Part shown: piece by piece, positions 35,423 to 44,358 of the stretch
Position numbering within the stretch: position 1 is the stretch's first letter
How the letters are laid out: each line of letters begins with the position of its first letter
NCBI RefSeq assembly: GCF_020463795.1
Contig: NZ_CP080025.1
Coordinates: 2,601,501-2,665,500 of the forward strand
DNA length: 64,000 bases
DNA from: Echinicola marina
GTDB lineage: Bacteria; Bacteroidota; Bacteroidia; Cytophagales; Cyclobacteriaceae
Direction: 5' to 3'
Made by a program: the position numbers and the translations under genes
Notes under the pieces: generated by a model
Told to the model about the DNA's origin: nothing
Seen by the model: the letters and a program-made list of their open reading frames with translations, nothing else
The model's database searches: none

Positions 35423-36468
35423 TTTTTAATGGTAAGGAAGCTTTTAAAAGTGCTGTTTTCGTAAATCTGTTTAAAGCTATGGCGGCCAGGATAAAGTAAT
35501 TCCATTCTTTTTCTTAGGTTGTTGATACCCACTCCTTCCGGATTATTGTTGATAGATTGACCATCCTTTTGCCGGGATACACTGTTGAGTACAGAAAGGA
35601 GGATTTCTTTTTCGTTTTCTACCAATGAGATCATGACAAATGAGGGGGATAGGTAGCTTATCCCGTGTTTGAAAGCATTTTCTATCAAGGTCACGAAAAG
35701 CAATGGTTCAATGGGATAGTCCTCGTGAAGTAATTGAAAGGAGTGGCTTATCTTGGGGGCATTTTCTGCGCTGAACTTCAGTTTTTCCAAATTCACATAA
35801 TTTTTGATAAAGGCAACCTCCTGCCCTAAGCTTACCTTGTCTTTGCCGGATTCATAAAGTACATATCTGAGCATGTCTGAAAGCAATAGTATGGCAGGGG
35901 TGGTATCCGCTGATTTCTTTCTTGCAAGAGAATAAATATTATTCAAAGCATTAAATAGGAAGTGGGGATTGAGCTGGTTTTTAAGAAAGTTTAACTCTTT
36001 GATCATTCTTTGTTTCTCCAGTTCCTCGTATTTCTTTTTTTCCTGCTCAAACTGTAATATCAGTTCTATGGAAGTCCCCAGTCCCAGGATCATCAGCAAC
36101 CTCAATAGGGAAGGAGAAAATAGTATAAAATGATAGGGTTTCCTGTCCATATCACCAGGGACAGGCCTATCAAGCTGAGGGGGGATTTCCCTGAAATAAT
36201 GGTGAATAGCAAGAAATAGAACCATGAACGATATGAAAATCAGGCTATAATGCAGGTATTTTCTTTTGAGAAGGAAATGGGGAATGAGCCAGATAATATT
36301 GACCAGATAAAAAAGTATGATGCTGATATTGGTAATGCTGAAATAGAAAAGGGAGAAGGGGCCATCATGCTCACCAATCAAAAAAGAATAAGCTGGGGAT
36401 AAAATTATCCCCAGAATTAATAGGTGTATCGTCGTTTTAAGAAAACTTTTTTGTTGGTGTATTTGCAT
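35419..36468 (-). CDS. LytS-like membrane histidine kinase
   Basis: This 349-residue kinase has four predicted membrane segments in residues about 10-140 (IHLLILGIILSPAYSFLI, ISIILFYLVNIIWLIPHFL, YSLIFISFMVLFLAIHHYF, LLRLLMILGLGTSIELIL), a short coiled coil, then a His_kinase (PF06580) domain with the phospho-acceptor in FLKNQLNPHFLFNALNNIY and the ATPase N-box LIENAFKHG and glycine box GVGINNLRKRM. There is no extracytoplasmic sensor domain, so the signal may come through the membrane or through the two lipoproteins encoded upstream in the same operon. It lies 11 bases after the kelch gene and overlaps the regulator gene. Confidence 0.95.
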   Translation of the reverse strand: MQIHQQKSFLKTTIHLLILGIILSPAYSFLIGEHDGPFSLFYFSITNISIILFYLVNIIWLIPHFLLKRKYLHYSLIFISFMVLFLAIHHYFREIPPQLDRPVPGDMDRKPYHFILFSPSLLRLLMILGLGTSIELILQFEQEKKKYEELEKQRMIKELNFLKNQLNPHFLFNALNNIYSLARKKSADTTPAILLLSDMLRYVLYESGKDKVSLGQEVAFIKNYVNLEKLKFSAENAPKISHSFQLLHEDYPIEPLLFVTLIENAFKHGISYLSPSFVMISLVENEKEILLSVLNSVSRQKDGQSINNNPEGVGINNLRKRMELLYPGRHSFKQIYENSTFKSFLTIKK

Positions 36469-36479
36469 GTTTAAATTGA

Positions 36480-37472
36480 TTAATCCTCCTCATCATAATC
36501 AACGAATGGCTCGAATTCCCAAATATCATCAAACCTCAGGCTTGAGCTTTTACCCAAGAGAACATAGGCACGCTGATCATTGATGGAGAAAACGGAAGCT
36601 CCTGTCCGGAAAGTACCTTCATAATCTGTTTTTTCAAACCATTCATCGCTAGAAGGTCTGTATTCCCAGGTACTTCCCAGAATAGAACCTCTATTGCCCA
36701 CCGTGATGTAACCATAATTCCCAATGGTAAATGCATTGGCATTGGACCTGTAGATAAGGTAATCATCATCATAGTCAATAGGTCTTTTTTCAGTCCATTC
36801 CAAGGTATTCCCATTCAGTGCCCAGAGATCAAATTCATAGGATCCGTTGTTGATTCCGGTGCCAATATACGCAATATCATCAATGACAAAGGCGACCGCT
36901 CCCTGACGTTTTGCGCCACCCATACTAATGATTTGCTTCCATGCCCCGCTTGTTGGGTCGTATTGCCAGAAATCCTTTTGTTCACTACCATCATAGCCGG
37001 TACCGATATAGCCTTTACCCACAAGTGAAAACCCCACTGCATCGTACCTAGCAGTACCACCAAATTCTGCGAGCTCTCTCCAGGTATCCGTTTCCGGGTC
37101 ATATTCCCAGAAATCCTTCAGTTTATCTGTTCCGTCATAACCAGTGCCCAAATACCCTTTTCCATCAATGGAAAAGGCTACTGCATTACTTCTGGCTTTT
37201 CCGGGGAAATCTGCTTTTCTCTCCCAGTAATCGCCAGTAGGGTTATATTCCCAAAAATCATTGAGGTATTCGTCTCCTGTATACCCACCCATAATAAAAG
37301 CGCGCTCTCCAATAGTGAAACTGGCGGCATTGGACCGGCTGTCTCCATCAAAATAGGACCTTCTTACCCAGTTACCTTCACTGGTTTCCTCTTCATCACT
37401 TACACAAGAAGTGCCGAATATTATGATTCCCATAAGGGAAAATAAAATGTTGATAAATCTTACTTTAAGCAT
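36480..37472 (-). CDS. Kelch-repeat lipoprotein
   Basis: A 330-residue lipoprotein (lipobox GTSC after a hydrophobic signal). The mature part is six kelch-like blades of about 48 residues, each with the pattern RSNAVAFSIDGKGYLGTGYDG ... DFWEYDPETDTW in pieces (for example FWEYNPTGDYWERK, FWQYDPTSGAWKQI, TWEYRPSSDEWFEK), forming a beta-propeller that would bind a protein or glycan outside the inner membrane. It starts six bases after the DUF4270 gene and is followed by the kinase 11 bases later. Sharing an operon with a sensor kinase suggests a ligand-binding or surface-structure role, inferred only. Confidence 0.92.
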   Translation of the reverse strand: MLKVRFINILFSLMGIIIFGTSCVSDEEETSEGNWVRRSYFDGDSRSNAASFTIGERAFIMGGYTGDEYLNDFWEYNPTGDYWERKADFPGKARSNAVAFSIDGKGYLGTGYDGTDKLKDFWEYDPETDTWRELAEFGGTARYDAVGFSLVGKGYIGTGYDGSEQKDFWQYDPTSGAWKQIISMGGAKRQGAVAFVIDDIAYIGTGINNGSYEFDLWALNGNTLEWTEKRPIDYDDDYLIYRSNANAFTIGNYGYITVGNRGSILGSTWEYRPSSDEWFEKTDYEGTFRTGASVFSINDQRAYVLLGKSSSLRFDDIWEFEPFVDYDEED

Positions 37473-37478
37473 TGTTCG

Positions 37479-38753
37479 TTAATTTAATGGAATAAATGTG
37501 ATGTCTATTTTTATCTTTTGTTCATTGGTGCTTTCTGAAAGGATCAAGCCACTTGTTTCAAGGTCTGTACTGTTAGGTACATTGATCCATAGCGCATCTT
37601 CATTGTGTTGTCCTTTAGAGAGTTTATAGTCTATAAAACTTTTGATGGGGATTTCGTAAAAGGTTTTTTCTTGGAACTGTTCATCCCAGGAACTGAGTGT
37701 GGTGGTGCCCAAGCTTTGAATCAAGAGATTCTTTTTGTTCACTATGCCGAGATTTACGGTGGTGACGGGGATATTGAAGTACCGGTCATAGGTATTTGGC
37801 TGCAATGGGAGAATTAAATTGGCCGAGGCAATGATAAAGGCTTCTGCTTTTTCTTTTAACTCAAGAATTTCAGGGAGTTCCAATCGAATGGCGGCTCCCA
37901 TGATCTGGTCGGTCATGATGACACCGTTGGATGTTGCTATAGGGATGTTTTCATAGGCTTGTGGGGAGGTGAAATATTGGGAGGTCCTGTCAATATCAAA
38001 ATGGGTGAATTTGCCAGAACCATTTGCTACGCTTAGTTTGAGTAAGCCTTTTCCCTCATCCAGATCGCTTGGAACCCTATAATGGAAACCAATATAAGAA
38101 GAGTTGTTAAACCCCATCAGGGCGCTATTCTCATTTGTACTTAAAACCAGGCCTTTGAATATTTCTTCCAGTTCATCATTGGATTCAAAGATGGAGTTAT
38201 TGCCTTTGCCCATTTCAAATAGTCTATGGCCAAAATCATAGGGCAATGTAACGGTAAGGGAGTCTTTTGAAGGGACTATTCTTGAGGGCTGTGTAATAAG
38301 TGGACTTTGATCAAATTCAAAATTCTGGTAACTGTAAATATTGCCATCATCATCGGTTTCCAGGTTTTCCAATAGTTCGTGAACTTCAATATCAAAACCT
38401 GGCAAGGTGTCATAATGGTACTTTTCGTAGAACAATACCAAAACGACAGAATCCAATTGGGCGTCTTCATTTACAGCTGTCTGATTAGTGATGCCAAACT
38501 GTAGGTAGGGCATGGCATGTATACTTCCTCTATAATTGTCTTCATGATGTCCTAGGGTAAACGAACTGAGGTTGTTGGTTGCCAAGGAGTCATTGAAATA
38601 GGTGAATAAATCGATGTCTGTATATTCTATGATTTGAAGGGCAAGGTCTTCTCCATCAGTTACCACCTGTGGTTTGGTGAGCTTTTCGTTTTCGAAACAG
38701 GCCGTTAGGAAAAAGAAGGGAATTAGGAGCTTTATGTTGTGTTTTTTCTGCAT
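37479..38753 (-). CDS. DUF4270 lipoprotein, first gene of the kelch-LytST operon
   Basis: This 424-residue lipoprotein (MQKKHNIKLLIPFFFLTAC, lipobox LTAC) fits DUF4270: an early block (YTDIDLFTYFNDSLATNNLSSF in parts), the conserved LDSVVLVLFY segment after the first third, repeated beta-strand blocks and a closing block around IKIDITFIPLN. DUF4270 proteins are Bacteroidota-specific, probably surface lipoproteins, and their function is unknown. It is the promoter-proximal gene of a four-gene operon and diverges from a beta-barrel gene across a 456-base gap that contains two inverted repeats. Confidence 0.85.
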   Translation of the reverse strand: MQKKHNIKLLIPFFFLTACFENEKLTKPQVVTDGEDLALQIIEYTDIDLFTYFNDSLATNNLSSFTLGHHEDNYRGSIHAMPYLQFGITNQTAVNEDAQLDSVVLVLFYEKYHYDTLPGFDIEVHELLENLETDDDGNIYSYQNFEFDQSPLITQPSRIVPSKDSLTVTLPYDFGHRLFEMGKGNNSIFESNDELEEIFKGLVLSTNENSALMGFNNSSYIGFHYRVPSDLDEGKGLLKLSVANGSGKFTHFDIDRTSQYFTSPQAYENIPIATSNGVIMTDQIMGAAIRLELPEILELKEKAEAFIIASANLILPLQPNTYDRYFNIPVTTVNLGIVNKKNLLIQSLGTTTLSSWDEQFQEKTFYEIPIKSFIDYKLSKGQHNEDALWINVPNSTDLETSGLILSESTNEQKIKIDITFIPLN

Positions 38754-39209
38754 ATTTTATAGCACTGATGGATGCACTGTTTTTTTCTGGTTATCCGTTG
38801 TCACACCAGTGTGAATTTGTTTCTCATAACCTGTCCGATTTATCGGGGTCTTCCACAGAGCTACCTGATTGTAGACAGCTTTGCAGAGAACAAAATCTTA
38901 TTTCTCTGGACTTTTGTGTGCTTTTGAAAGATGATCATACTATTCAAAAGCTACTGGTATCTTTTCGGATATACTTTTTATACCTGCAAATCAAGTTAAA
39001 AAGCCTGTTACTGTGATGTATTATAGATTTAAGGAAGGATTTTGTCGACGAATAGCAGGAAGGGCTCTTTGACTGGGAAGTAGGGAGGAAATTAGTCAAT
39101 TGCAGGTTGTTTTTATGAGTGCCCGGTTTGTCGTTAAATTTTGGGACTTGGTCTATAAAAGTCATGATTGGGGGATTCCCTATTTAGCTTGCGTCAAAAA
39201 GTAATCAAG
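38754..39209. promoter_or_regulatory. Divergent control region with two inverted repeats
   Basis: This 456-base gap lies between the divergent DUF4270 operon and the beta-barrel gene. TCACAC-CA-GTGTGA (38801-38814) is a near-perfect palindrome, and GCTTTTGAA (38920-38928) with TTCAAAAGC (38943-38951) is a perfect nine-base inverted repeat spaced by 14 bases. Either could be an operator for a dimeric regulator. No gene is supported in the gap. Promoter elements were not confidently placed. Confidence 0.45.
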
Positions 39210-40448
39210 ATGCGTGCTTTCATATATATCATTTGTAGTGCTATTTGTTTTCTGGTTTCCAGTAGTGAGCTTTTTGCCCAAAGGGGTGATGGCTCACTCT
39301 ATTCTTCCTTCGGGGTGGGCTTGTTGGCTCAGGACCAGTTTGGCCATGCGGCCCGACTGAGCGGTACTGGTTCAGGGGTGAGATCAGCCTATTTTCTCAA
39401 TCAGCTCAATCCTGCTTCCGGGACCAGTATAAACGCTTTTAATTTTATGGTGGACGCTGAGATCAACTATAAACTGATGAATATTAATACAGGCTCTGAG
39501 GAAATCAATATCAACCGGACCAATTTGAGTTTGATTTCATTTTGGTTTAGGACATCAAAGAAAACGGCTTTTACTTTAGGGATGATGCCTGTGAGCAGTG
39601 TGGACTATAGTTTTTTACAGAAGGCATATTTTTCTGGTTCCACCACTCCCTTTGATAAATATGTGACGGGTTATGGCGATATCAATAAGCTCTATATGAA
39701 TTTTGCAGTGGATGTAATGCCCAGACTTTCTTTAGGACTTAGGCCTTATTTTGCTTTTGGGCATATTAATCACGAAAGTTTTTATTATACAGAGGAGGTG
39801 ACTGATGGCAATATAGAAAGCCTTAAATTAAACAATAGGGATAATTATAATGGCTTAGGAATTGATATAGGCGCTCAGTTTGTAGCGTATAAGCAGGCTG
39901 ATAAGCAGTTGAGTTTGGGGCTGAGCTATCAAATGCCTAGTCAGCTAAACGCAAGGACAACCTCTTTGGCATACCTTAATAGCTTGGATTCTGCCATGTA
40001 TGAATTGGTAGAACAAAAAGAAAACTTGCAGTTAGGCTCATCTGTGAAAGGGGGAGTTTCTTATCAAAACAGTCAACTCTTAATCGCTGCGGATTATAGT
40101 TATAAAATGTTTTCAGGGGAAGATAGTGGGTATATCAATAGTCACCGTTTTAGTTTGGGAGGAGAGTATATGCCTGATTTTTATGGAATAGAGTTCTTAA
40201 AAAGGGTGAACTATTCAGCGGGGATATTTTATGATACTGGCTATATCCGGTCAGAGGGAAGTCCAGTGGAAAGAAAAGGGGGAAGTATAGGTTTTGGCTT
40301 TCCCATACAGGGCTTTACCAGGATAAATCTGTCCTATGAGTACGCCCAACAGGGGACTTTGGGACAGCTGTCAAAGGAAATTAGCCATGGGATCAATCTA
40401 AATTTCAATTTTGGGGATATCTGGTTCCAAAAAAGCCGCATTCAATAA
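39210..40448 (+). CDS. Outer-membrane beta-barrel protein, FadL/OmpP1-like layout
   Basis: A 412-residue exported protein. ATG 39210 starts a signal peptide (MRAFIYIICSAICFLVSSSELFA); an upstream in-frame ATG at 39168 is rejected because it puts 14 polar residues in front. The mature part alternates amphipathic strands (GSLYSSFGVGLLAQDQFGHA ... LSLISFWFRTSKKTAFTLGMMP ... LSLGLSYQMPS ... INLNFNFGDIWFQ), typical of a 12-16-strand barrel such as FadL-like porins. No specific substrate can be read. It diverges from the DUF4270-kelch operon and precedes a DUF2141 gene by 33 bases. Confidence 0.75.
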   Translation: MRAFIYIICSAICFLVSSSELFAQRGDGSLYSSFGVGLLAQDQFGHAARLSGTGSGVRSAYFLNQLNPASGTSINAFNFMVDAEINYKLMNINTGSEEININRTNLSLISFWFRTSKKTAFTLGMMPVSSVDYSFLQKAYFSGSTTPFDKYVTGYGDINKLYMNFAVDVMPRLSLGLRPYFAFGHINHESFYYTEEVTDGNIESLKLNNRDNYNGLGIDIGAQFVAYKQADKQLSLGLSYQMPSQLNARTTSLAYLNSLDSAMYELVEQKENLQLGSSVKGGVSYQNSQLLIAADYSYKMFSGEDSGYINSHRFSLGGEYMPDFYGIEFLKRVNYSAGIFYDTGYIRSEGSPVERKGGSIGFGFPIQGFTRINLSYEYAQQGTLGQLSKEISHGINLNFNFGDIWFQKSRIQ

Positions 40449-40481
40449 GGTCTAATAATTTAAATCGTCATCTGATAAAAA

Positions 40482-40898
40482 ATGAAGTTACTCGTTTTAA
40501 TATTGGCTTTGCTTTACCCGGCAGAGCGATTCAACACCACCGTCCTCTCAATTGATAACCTCGAGTTTTCTTTGGGCGGACAGGTGAAAATACAAGTTTA
40601 TGAGCAAGGGTTTGTCAATGATATAGAGAGGAAATCGGTGTGGGAAACAACGGTAAAGGTTTCAGAAAGTTGCTTACCGATAACATTAGAAAAATTGCCT
40701 GCGGGATCATATATGATAGCGGTATTTCATGATAGCAATGCCAATGGTAAAATGGATTATACGTTTTTTGGAAGGCCCAAGGAAGGTTATAGTTTTTCCG
40801 GGAGATTTAATTGTGATGCCAAATCAGCTGGTCCCAAACTCCATTATATCAATTTAAAGGAAGGGTTTCAGCATGTGAACCTTCATTTATGCTATTAA
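40482..40898 (+). CDS. DUF2141 exported protein
   Basis: A 138-residue protein with a short hydrophobic N-terminus (MKLLVLILALLYPAE) and the DUF2141 signature in its second half: LPAGSYMIAVFHDSNANGK, MDYTFFGRPKEGYSFSGRFN (in pieces). The family is exported, of unknown function, and common in Bacteroidota. It starts 33 bases after the beta-barrel gene, so the two are likely one transcript. A perfect bidirectional terminator follows. Confidence 0.88.
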   Translation: MKLLVLILALLYPAERFNTTVLSIDNLEFSLGGQVKIQVYEQGFVNDIERKSVWETTVKVSESCLPITLEKLPAGSYMIAVFHDSNANGKMDYTFFGRPKEGYSFSGRFNCDAKSAGPKLHYINLKEGFQHVNLHLCY

Positions 40899-40933
40899 AA
40901 AAGGCCTCTTGAGGCAAATTCAAGAGGCCTTTT
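40899..40933. terminator. Perfect bidirectional terminator
   Basis: AAAAGGCCTCTTGA (40899-40912) pairs without mismatch with TCAAGAGGCCTTTT (40920-40933) around a seven-base loop. It separates the convergent DUF2141 and rlmB genes. Confidence 0.95.
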
Positions 40934-40939
40934 GGCTGT

Positions 40940-41722
40940 TTATTTAGATGTTTTTCTTTGTCTGATCGCTTCGTAAATCATTACTCCACAAGCCACTGAG
41001 ACATTAAGGCTTTCTATATTCCCTCCCATAGGAATCCTTACAAACTCATCACTGAGCTGCATCAGTTCATCTGAAATACCGTCCTCTTCAGAGCCCATGA
41101 TCAAGGCTGTGGGCACTGTAAAGTCAGCTTGGTACATGTCTCTTTCGGTTTTTTCTGTACAGCTAACGATATTAAGTCCCATTCTTTTCAGTTCCTTGAC
41201 AGCAAAAAACAGGTTTTTGGCCCTGCAGACAGGAAGGAAGTTAAGTGCTCCTGCAGAAGTTTTGACAGCATCAGAATTGATTTGGGCAGCCCCTTTTTCT
41301 GGGATAAGGATGGCGTGTACACCCGCGCATTCAGCGGTTCTGGCGATAGCGCCAAAGTTTCTTACATCTGTAATCCTATCCAAGACCAAGATCATTGGAT
41401 CAATACCTTTGGAGAAGCATTCTTCGATTACATTGTCCATGGAGGCATATTGTATGGCAGACATGTGGGCCACTACACCTTGGTGGTTTTTCCTGGTGAT
41501 CCTGTTAAGCTTGGCTTCGGGTACTCTTACGACAGGAACTCTTTCTTGTTTGGCAAGGGCCAAGAGTTCTTTGATAAGGTCATTGTTCAGTTCCTTATTG
41601 ACCAAGATCTTGTCGATGTCCTTTTGGGCGTGAAGTGCTTCCATCACTGCCCTGGTGCCAAAAATAAAATCTTTCTCGTGAGCTCCTTTTTCTATCAAAA
41701 AGCCATCTTTCCGCTTCTCCAT
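40940..41722 (-). CDS. rlmB: 23S rRNA (guanosine-2'-O-)-methyltransferase RlmB
   Basis: This SpoU-family (SPOUT fold) methyltransferase of 260 residues methylates the ribose of G2251 in 23S rRNA using S-adenosylmethionine. An N-terminal substrate-binding domain (about 20-100, DFIFGTRAVMEALHAQKDIDKILVNKE in parts, then NHQGVVAHMS) precedes the knot domain with motif 1 VLDRITDVRNFGAIARTAE, motif 2 LIMGSEEDGIS and motif 3 IPMGGNIESLNVSVACGVMI. ATG at 41722 (MEKRKDGFLIEKGAHEKDF) is preferred over ATG 41743. Either start overlaps the end of the GWxTD gene (28 bases here), so the two are probably translationally coupled. Confidence 0.93.
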   Translation of the reverse strand: MEKRKDGFLIEKGAHEKDFIFGTRAVMEALHAQKDIDKILVNKELNNDLIKELLALAKQERVPVVRVPEAKLNRITRKNHQGVVAHMSAIQYASMDNVIEECFSKGIDPMILVLDRITDVRNFGAIARTAECAGVHAILIPEKGAAQINSDAVKTSAGALNFLPVCRAKNLFFAVKELKRMGLNIVSCTEKTERDMYQADFTVPTALIMGSEEDGISDELMQLSDEFVRIPMGGNIESLNVSVACGVMIYEAIRQRKTSK

Positions 41723-42942
41723 AATGTAATACTTTGGAACCATTCAGGCTGATAAGACCTGGAACGGTTCAGCTTGTAATAATTCGGTGTGAAAATATTT
41801 TTTACGCGTGCAAAGGTAAACCTAATTTTTGAATTACTTCCCAATTTGTCGTAAATCCAAATTTCCTGATCTTTGTCGAAGAAAACATCTGTGGGAGGCC
41901 CCATGATGGTGTAGATCATACCCCTGTCTGTTTTCCAGCCATCCTTAAAGTCGGTAAAAAGAATATTGGCAAATTCAATCTGTCTGAAGTATTCCCGAAT
42001 AATTCCCTGTGCTTTTTCAGTGTCTTTGGTGAGGTTGAGCCAATATTCATCCAATGCTTTTTTCTTGTCAGAGGCTTCTCGTAATGCTTCATGTTCGCTT
42101 CTGGTAGAAATGTAAACGAGCATATCTACCATTTCATGATAACTGGATACCCTTGGGAATGATTCAGAAGTGGTTTTAACCATAAAGCCTGTTTGACCTG
42201 AGGTGTCAGATTGGATGAAGTAATAACCATCTTCATTAAATGGCTTGGGTACATTGATGAGAAAATCACCATTATTGACCACCCTGATGTCTTTCGGCAC
42301 TGGTGCAGGCCGGGTTTCCATTGGAGGTAAGGGGATGTCAAAATCACGAGGGTAGTAAAAGCTGAAGAGGCTCATGGCTTCACTGCTCTTGAAGATTAGA
42401 GCTTCTTCTTTGTTGATGAAGTTTTGGTCAAAAGGTATGTTATTATCGTAATAGGCACCAAAGTTGGGGATTTCAGCTACAAAAGGGCTGATAAGGTCTG
42501 TATGGTAAACATATTGGTCACCCTGCCTCATATCCTTGCAGATGATCACCGCATAGGCTTCTTCTTGTTTTTCTGGGATACGCACTGTTTCCTCAAAATA
42601 AAAATGCCGTTCAGTGTCGAGTTTAAGGTCAGAAGCGGTTAGGGGGACGATATTTTTTTCGTTGATTTCTTGATCAAAGTCTTCAACGATCGCATATGAA
42701 AATACATAATCTTCGAAATTGGGTGCTTCCTCAATCTTTTCAATAGGCATTTGTAATTTGAATTCCCGCTCAGAGACTTTTATAGGGATTATCTTTGGGG
42801 AAATTCGGGAATACCGAGAATATCGCAAGTTTTGATTAATGTCTTTTAGGCTGCTCTGGGCCTCAGCAGTCCAAGAGCCTAAGAAGATCAGGGCAAGAGC
42901 ACCTAGAAGTTTAAAATTTAGTGTCTTTATCTTTATCATCAT
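41695..42942 (-). CDS. GWxTD domain-containing exported protein
   Basis: This 415-residue protein has a signal peptide (LLGALALIFLGSWTAEAQ). The C-terminal third carries the family motif DGWKTDRGMIYTIMGPPTDVFF followed by IWIYDKLG and FTFARVKNIFTPNYYKLNRS in pieces, the GWxTD domain that gives the family its name. The middle of the protein is beta-rich. The function is unknown; homologues are widespread and single-copy in Bacteroidota. It is co-oriented with rlmB and overlaps it at the 3' end, and diverges from the methyltransferase at 42992 by 49 bases. Confidence 0.92.
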   Translation of the reverse strand: MMIKIKTLNFKLLGALALIFLGSWTAEAQSSLKDINQNLRYSRYSRISPKIIPIKVSEREFKLQMPIEKIEEAPNFEDYVFSYAIVEDFDQEINEKNIVPLTASDLKLDTERHFYFEETVRIPEKQEEAYAVIICKDMRQGDQYVYHTDLISPFVAEIPNFGAYYDNNIPFDQNFINKEEALIFKSSEAMSLFSFYYPRDFDIPLPPMETRPAPVPKDIRVVNNGDFLINVPKPFNEDGYYFIQSDTSGQTGFMVKTTSESFPRVSSYHEMVDMLVYISTRSEHEALREASDKKKALDEYWLNLTKDTEKAQGIIREYFRQIEFANILFTDFKDGWKTDRGMIYTIMGPPTDVFFDKDQEIWIYDKLGSNSKIRFTFARVKNIFTPNYYKLNRSRSYQPEWFQSITLWRSGKMAF

Positions 42943-42962
42943 TCGGTTTTAAAAATTAACCT

Positions 42963-42970
42963 TATTTTTG
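42963..42970 (+). promoter_or_regulatory. Possible -7 promoter element for the methyltransferase gene
   Basis: TATTTTTG matches the Bacteroidota -7 consensus TAnnTTTG, 21 bases before the ATG at 42992. No clear TTG element was found 17-23 bases upstream, so this is a partial match. The 49-base divergent gap leaves little room for other sites. Confidence 0.4.
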
Positions 42971-42991
42971 TTGAAAATAATAAAATTTTAA

Positions 42992-43771
42992 ATGGCTACC
43001 TATACAACGGAAATTGCCTCTGATAAGTTGGTCAGTGACAACCCTATTCATCAACGTTTATTGAAAGCATACATTGCAGCTAAGCCCTTGGTAAATGGGG
43101 AATTATTGGAAATAGGCTGTGGTGAGGGCAGAGGAGTGGAGGTGCTCAGGGAAAATGTGCTTGCTTATCACGGGGTGGACAAAATCGGTGGGGTGATCGA
43201 AAAACTTCAACAAAAATATCCTGATGTAGTTTTTGAGCAGGCAGTAATTCCCCCATTGAGCACTGTGGCTTCAGGTACTTATGATACAGTGGTGAGTTTT
43301 CAGGTGATCGAACATATTGAGGATGACCGACTTTTTTTGGAAGAAATATACAGGGTGCTAAAGCCTGGTGGGAAAGCCATTATTTCTACTCCCAATATCC
43401 GTCACACCCTGAGCAGAAACCCCTGGCATATCAGAGAATATACTGGCAAGCAGTTGAAAGACCTTTGTGAAGGTATTTTTGATAAGGTGGATGCAAAGGG
43501 CATTGGAGGGAATGAAAAAGTCTGGGAATATCATGAAGCCAATAGGAAGTCAGTACAGAAAATCATGCGTTTCGATATTTTTGATTTGCAGCATAAATTG
43601 CCTGCTTCCCTACTGCGTATGCCTTATGAAATCCTGAATAGGATGAACCGTAATAAGCTGCATAAACAAGGAGGGGAAGCTGTAACCGGTATTAGTCATG
43701 ATGATTTTCTGGTGGTGGACCATCCTGACAAAGGTCTGGATTTGTTTTATGTTTTGGAGAAGAAAGGTTAA
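42992..43771 (+). CDS. Class I SAM-dependent methyltransferase
   Basis: A 259-residue cytoplasmic enzyme. SAM-binding motif I is LLEIGCGEGRGVEVL (about residue 38), with an acidic loop at GVDKIGG, motif post-I VSFQVIEHIEDDRLFLEEIYRVLKPGG, and a Rossmann-type core that fits the Methyltransf_11/23 group. The substrate cannot be read from sequence. The C-terminal third (HDDFLVVDHPDKGLDLFYVL) is an added domain. It is followed by an acetyltransferase gene 12 bases later, so the two are co-transcribed. Confidence 0.9.
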   Translation: MATYTTEIASDKLVSDNPIHQRLLKAYIAAKPLVNGELLEIGCGEGRGVEVLRENVLAYHGVDKIGGVIEKLQQKYPDVVFEQAVIPPLSTVASGTYDTVVSFQVIEHIEDDRLFLEEIYRVLKPGGKAIISTPNIRHTLSRNPWHIREYTGKQLKDLCEGIFDKVDAKGIGGNEKVWEYHEANRKSVQKIMRFDIFDLQHKLPASLLRMPYEILNRMNRNKLHKQGGEAVTGISHDDFLVVDHPDKGLDLFYVLEKKG

Positions 43772-43783
43772 CTCTGCTTGAGA

Positions 43784-44239
43784 ATGGGCTATTCAATTGA
43801 TAAGGTTGATGCTGCCGAGTTTCCGGTATTGGTGGAAATATGGGAGGCTTCTGTTCGGGCTACACATAATTTTCTGGAGGAAGGGGATATCGAATATTTC
43901 AAGCCTTTGATTTTAAACCAGTATTTGGGACTGGTGGATTTGACTTGTGTTAGGAATGAAAATGGGATGCCCTTGGGCTTTATTGGTGTGGCAGAAAATA
44001 AAGTGGAAATGCTTTTTGTCCATCCTGAGGCCATGGGCAGGGGGATAGGCAAGTTGTTGATGAATCATGCCATAGGAAATCTTAATTCCAATAAAGTAGA
44101 TGTTAATGAAGATAATGCGCAGGCAGTGGGTTTTTATCTTCATTTAGGGTTTCGTATAGTCAGTCGTTCAGCACTGGACGCTATGGGGAAACCTTATCCT
44201 ATATTGCATATGGAGTTGAACAATGAAATGGACCGATAG
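43784..44239 (+). CDS. GNAT-family N-acetyltransferase
   Basis: A 151-residue acetyltransferase. ATG 43784 (MGYSIDKVDAAEFPVLVEIWEASV) is preferred over TTG 43778. The acetyl-CoA loop motif A is MLFVHPEAMGRGIGKLLMNHAI, and motif B follows as VDVNEDNAQAVGFYLHLGFRIV, with a conserved Tyr. The overall pattern resembles small YjdJ/ElaA-type GNAT proteins. The acceptor is unknown. It ends before a strong bidirectional terminator. Confidence 0.9.
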   Translation: MGYSIDKVDAAEFPVLVEIWEASVRATHNFLEEGDIEYFKPLILNQYLGLVDLTCVRNENGMPLGFIGVAENKVEMLFVHPEAMGRGIGKLLMNHAIGNLNSNKVDVNEDNAQAVGFYLHLGFRIVSRSALDAMGKPYPILHMELNNEMDR

Positions 44240-44322
44240 CAAATTTGTTTCCAAACACTTAAGCTTATGAGGGATTTCACCTAGAGCGCAAGTTTAAAAA
44301 CCGAAGCAATTAGATCGTGTAA

Positions 44323-44358
44323 AAATAAGAAAAGCGGCCCAGGCCGCTTTTCTTATTT
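44323..44358. terminator. Very strong bidirectional terminator
   Basis: AAATAAGAAAAGCGGCC (44323-44339) pairs without mismatch with GGCCGCTTTTCTTATTT (44342-44358) with a two-base gap at the tip. It overlaps the last codon and stop of the DUF2723 gene (stop 44353-44355) and separates the two convergent transcripts. Confidence 0.95.
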
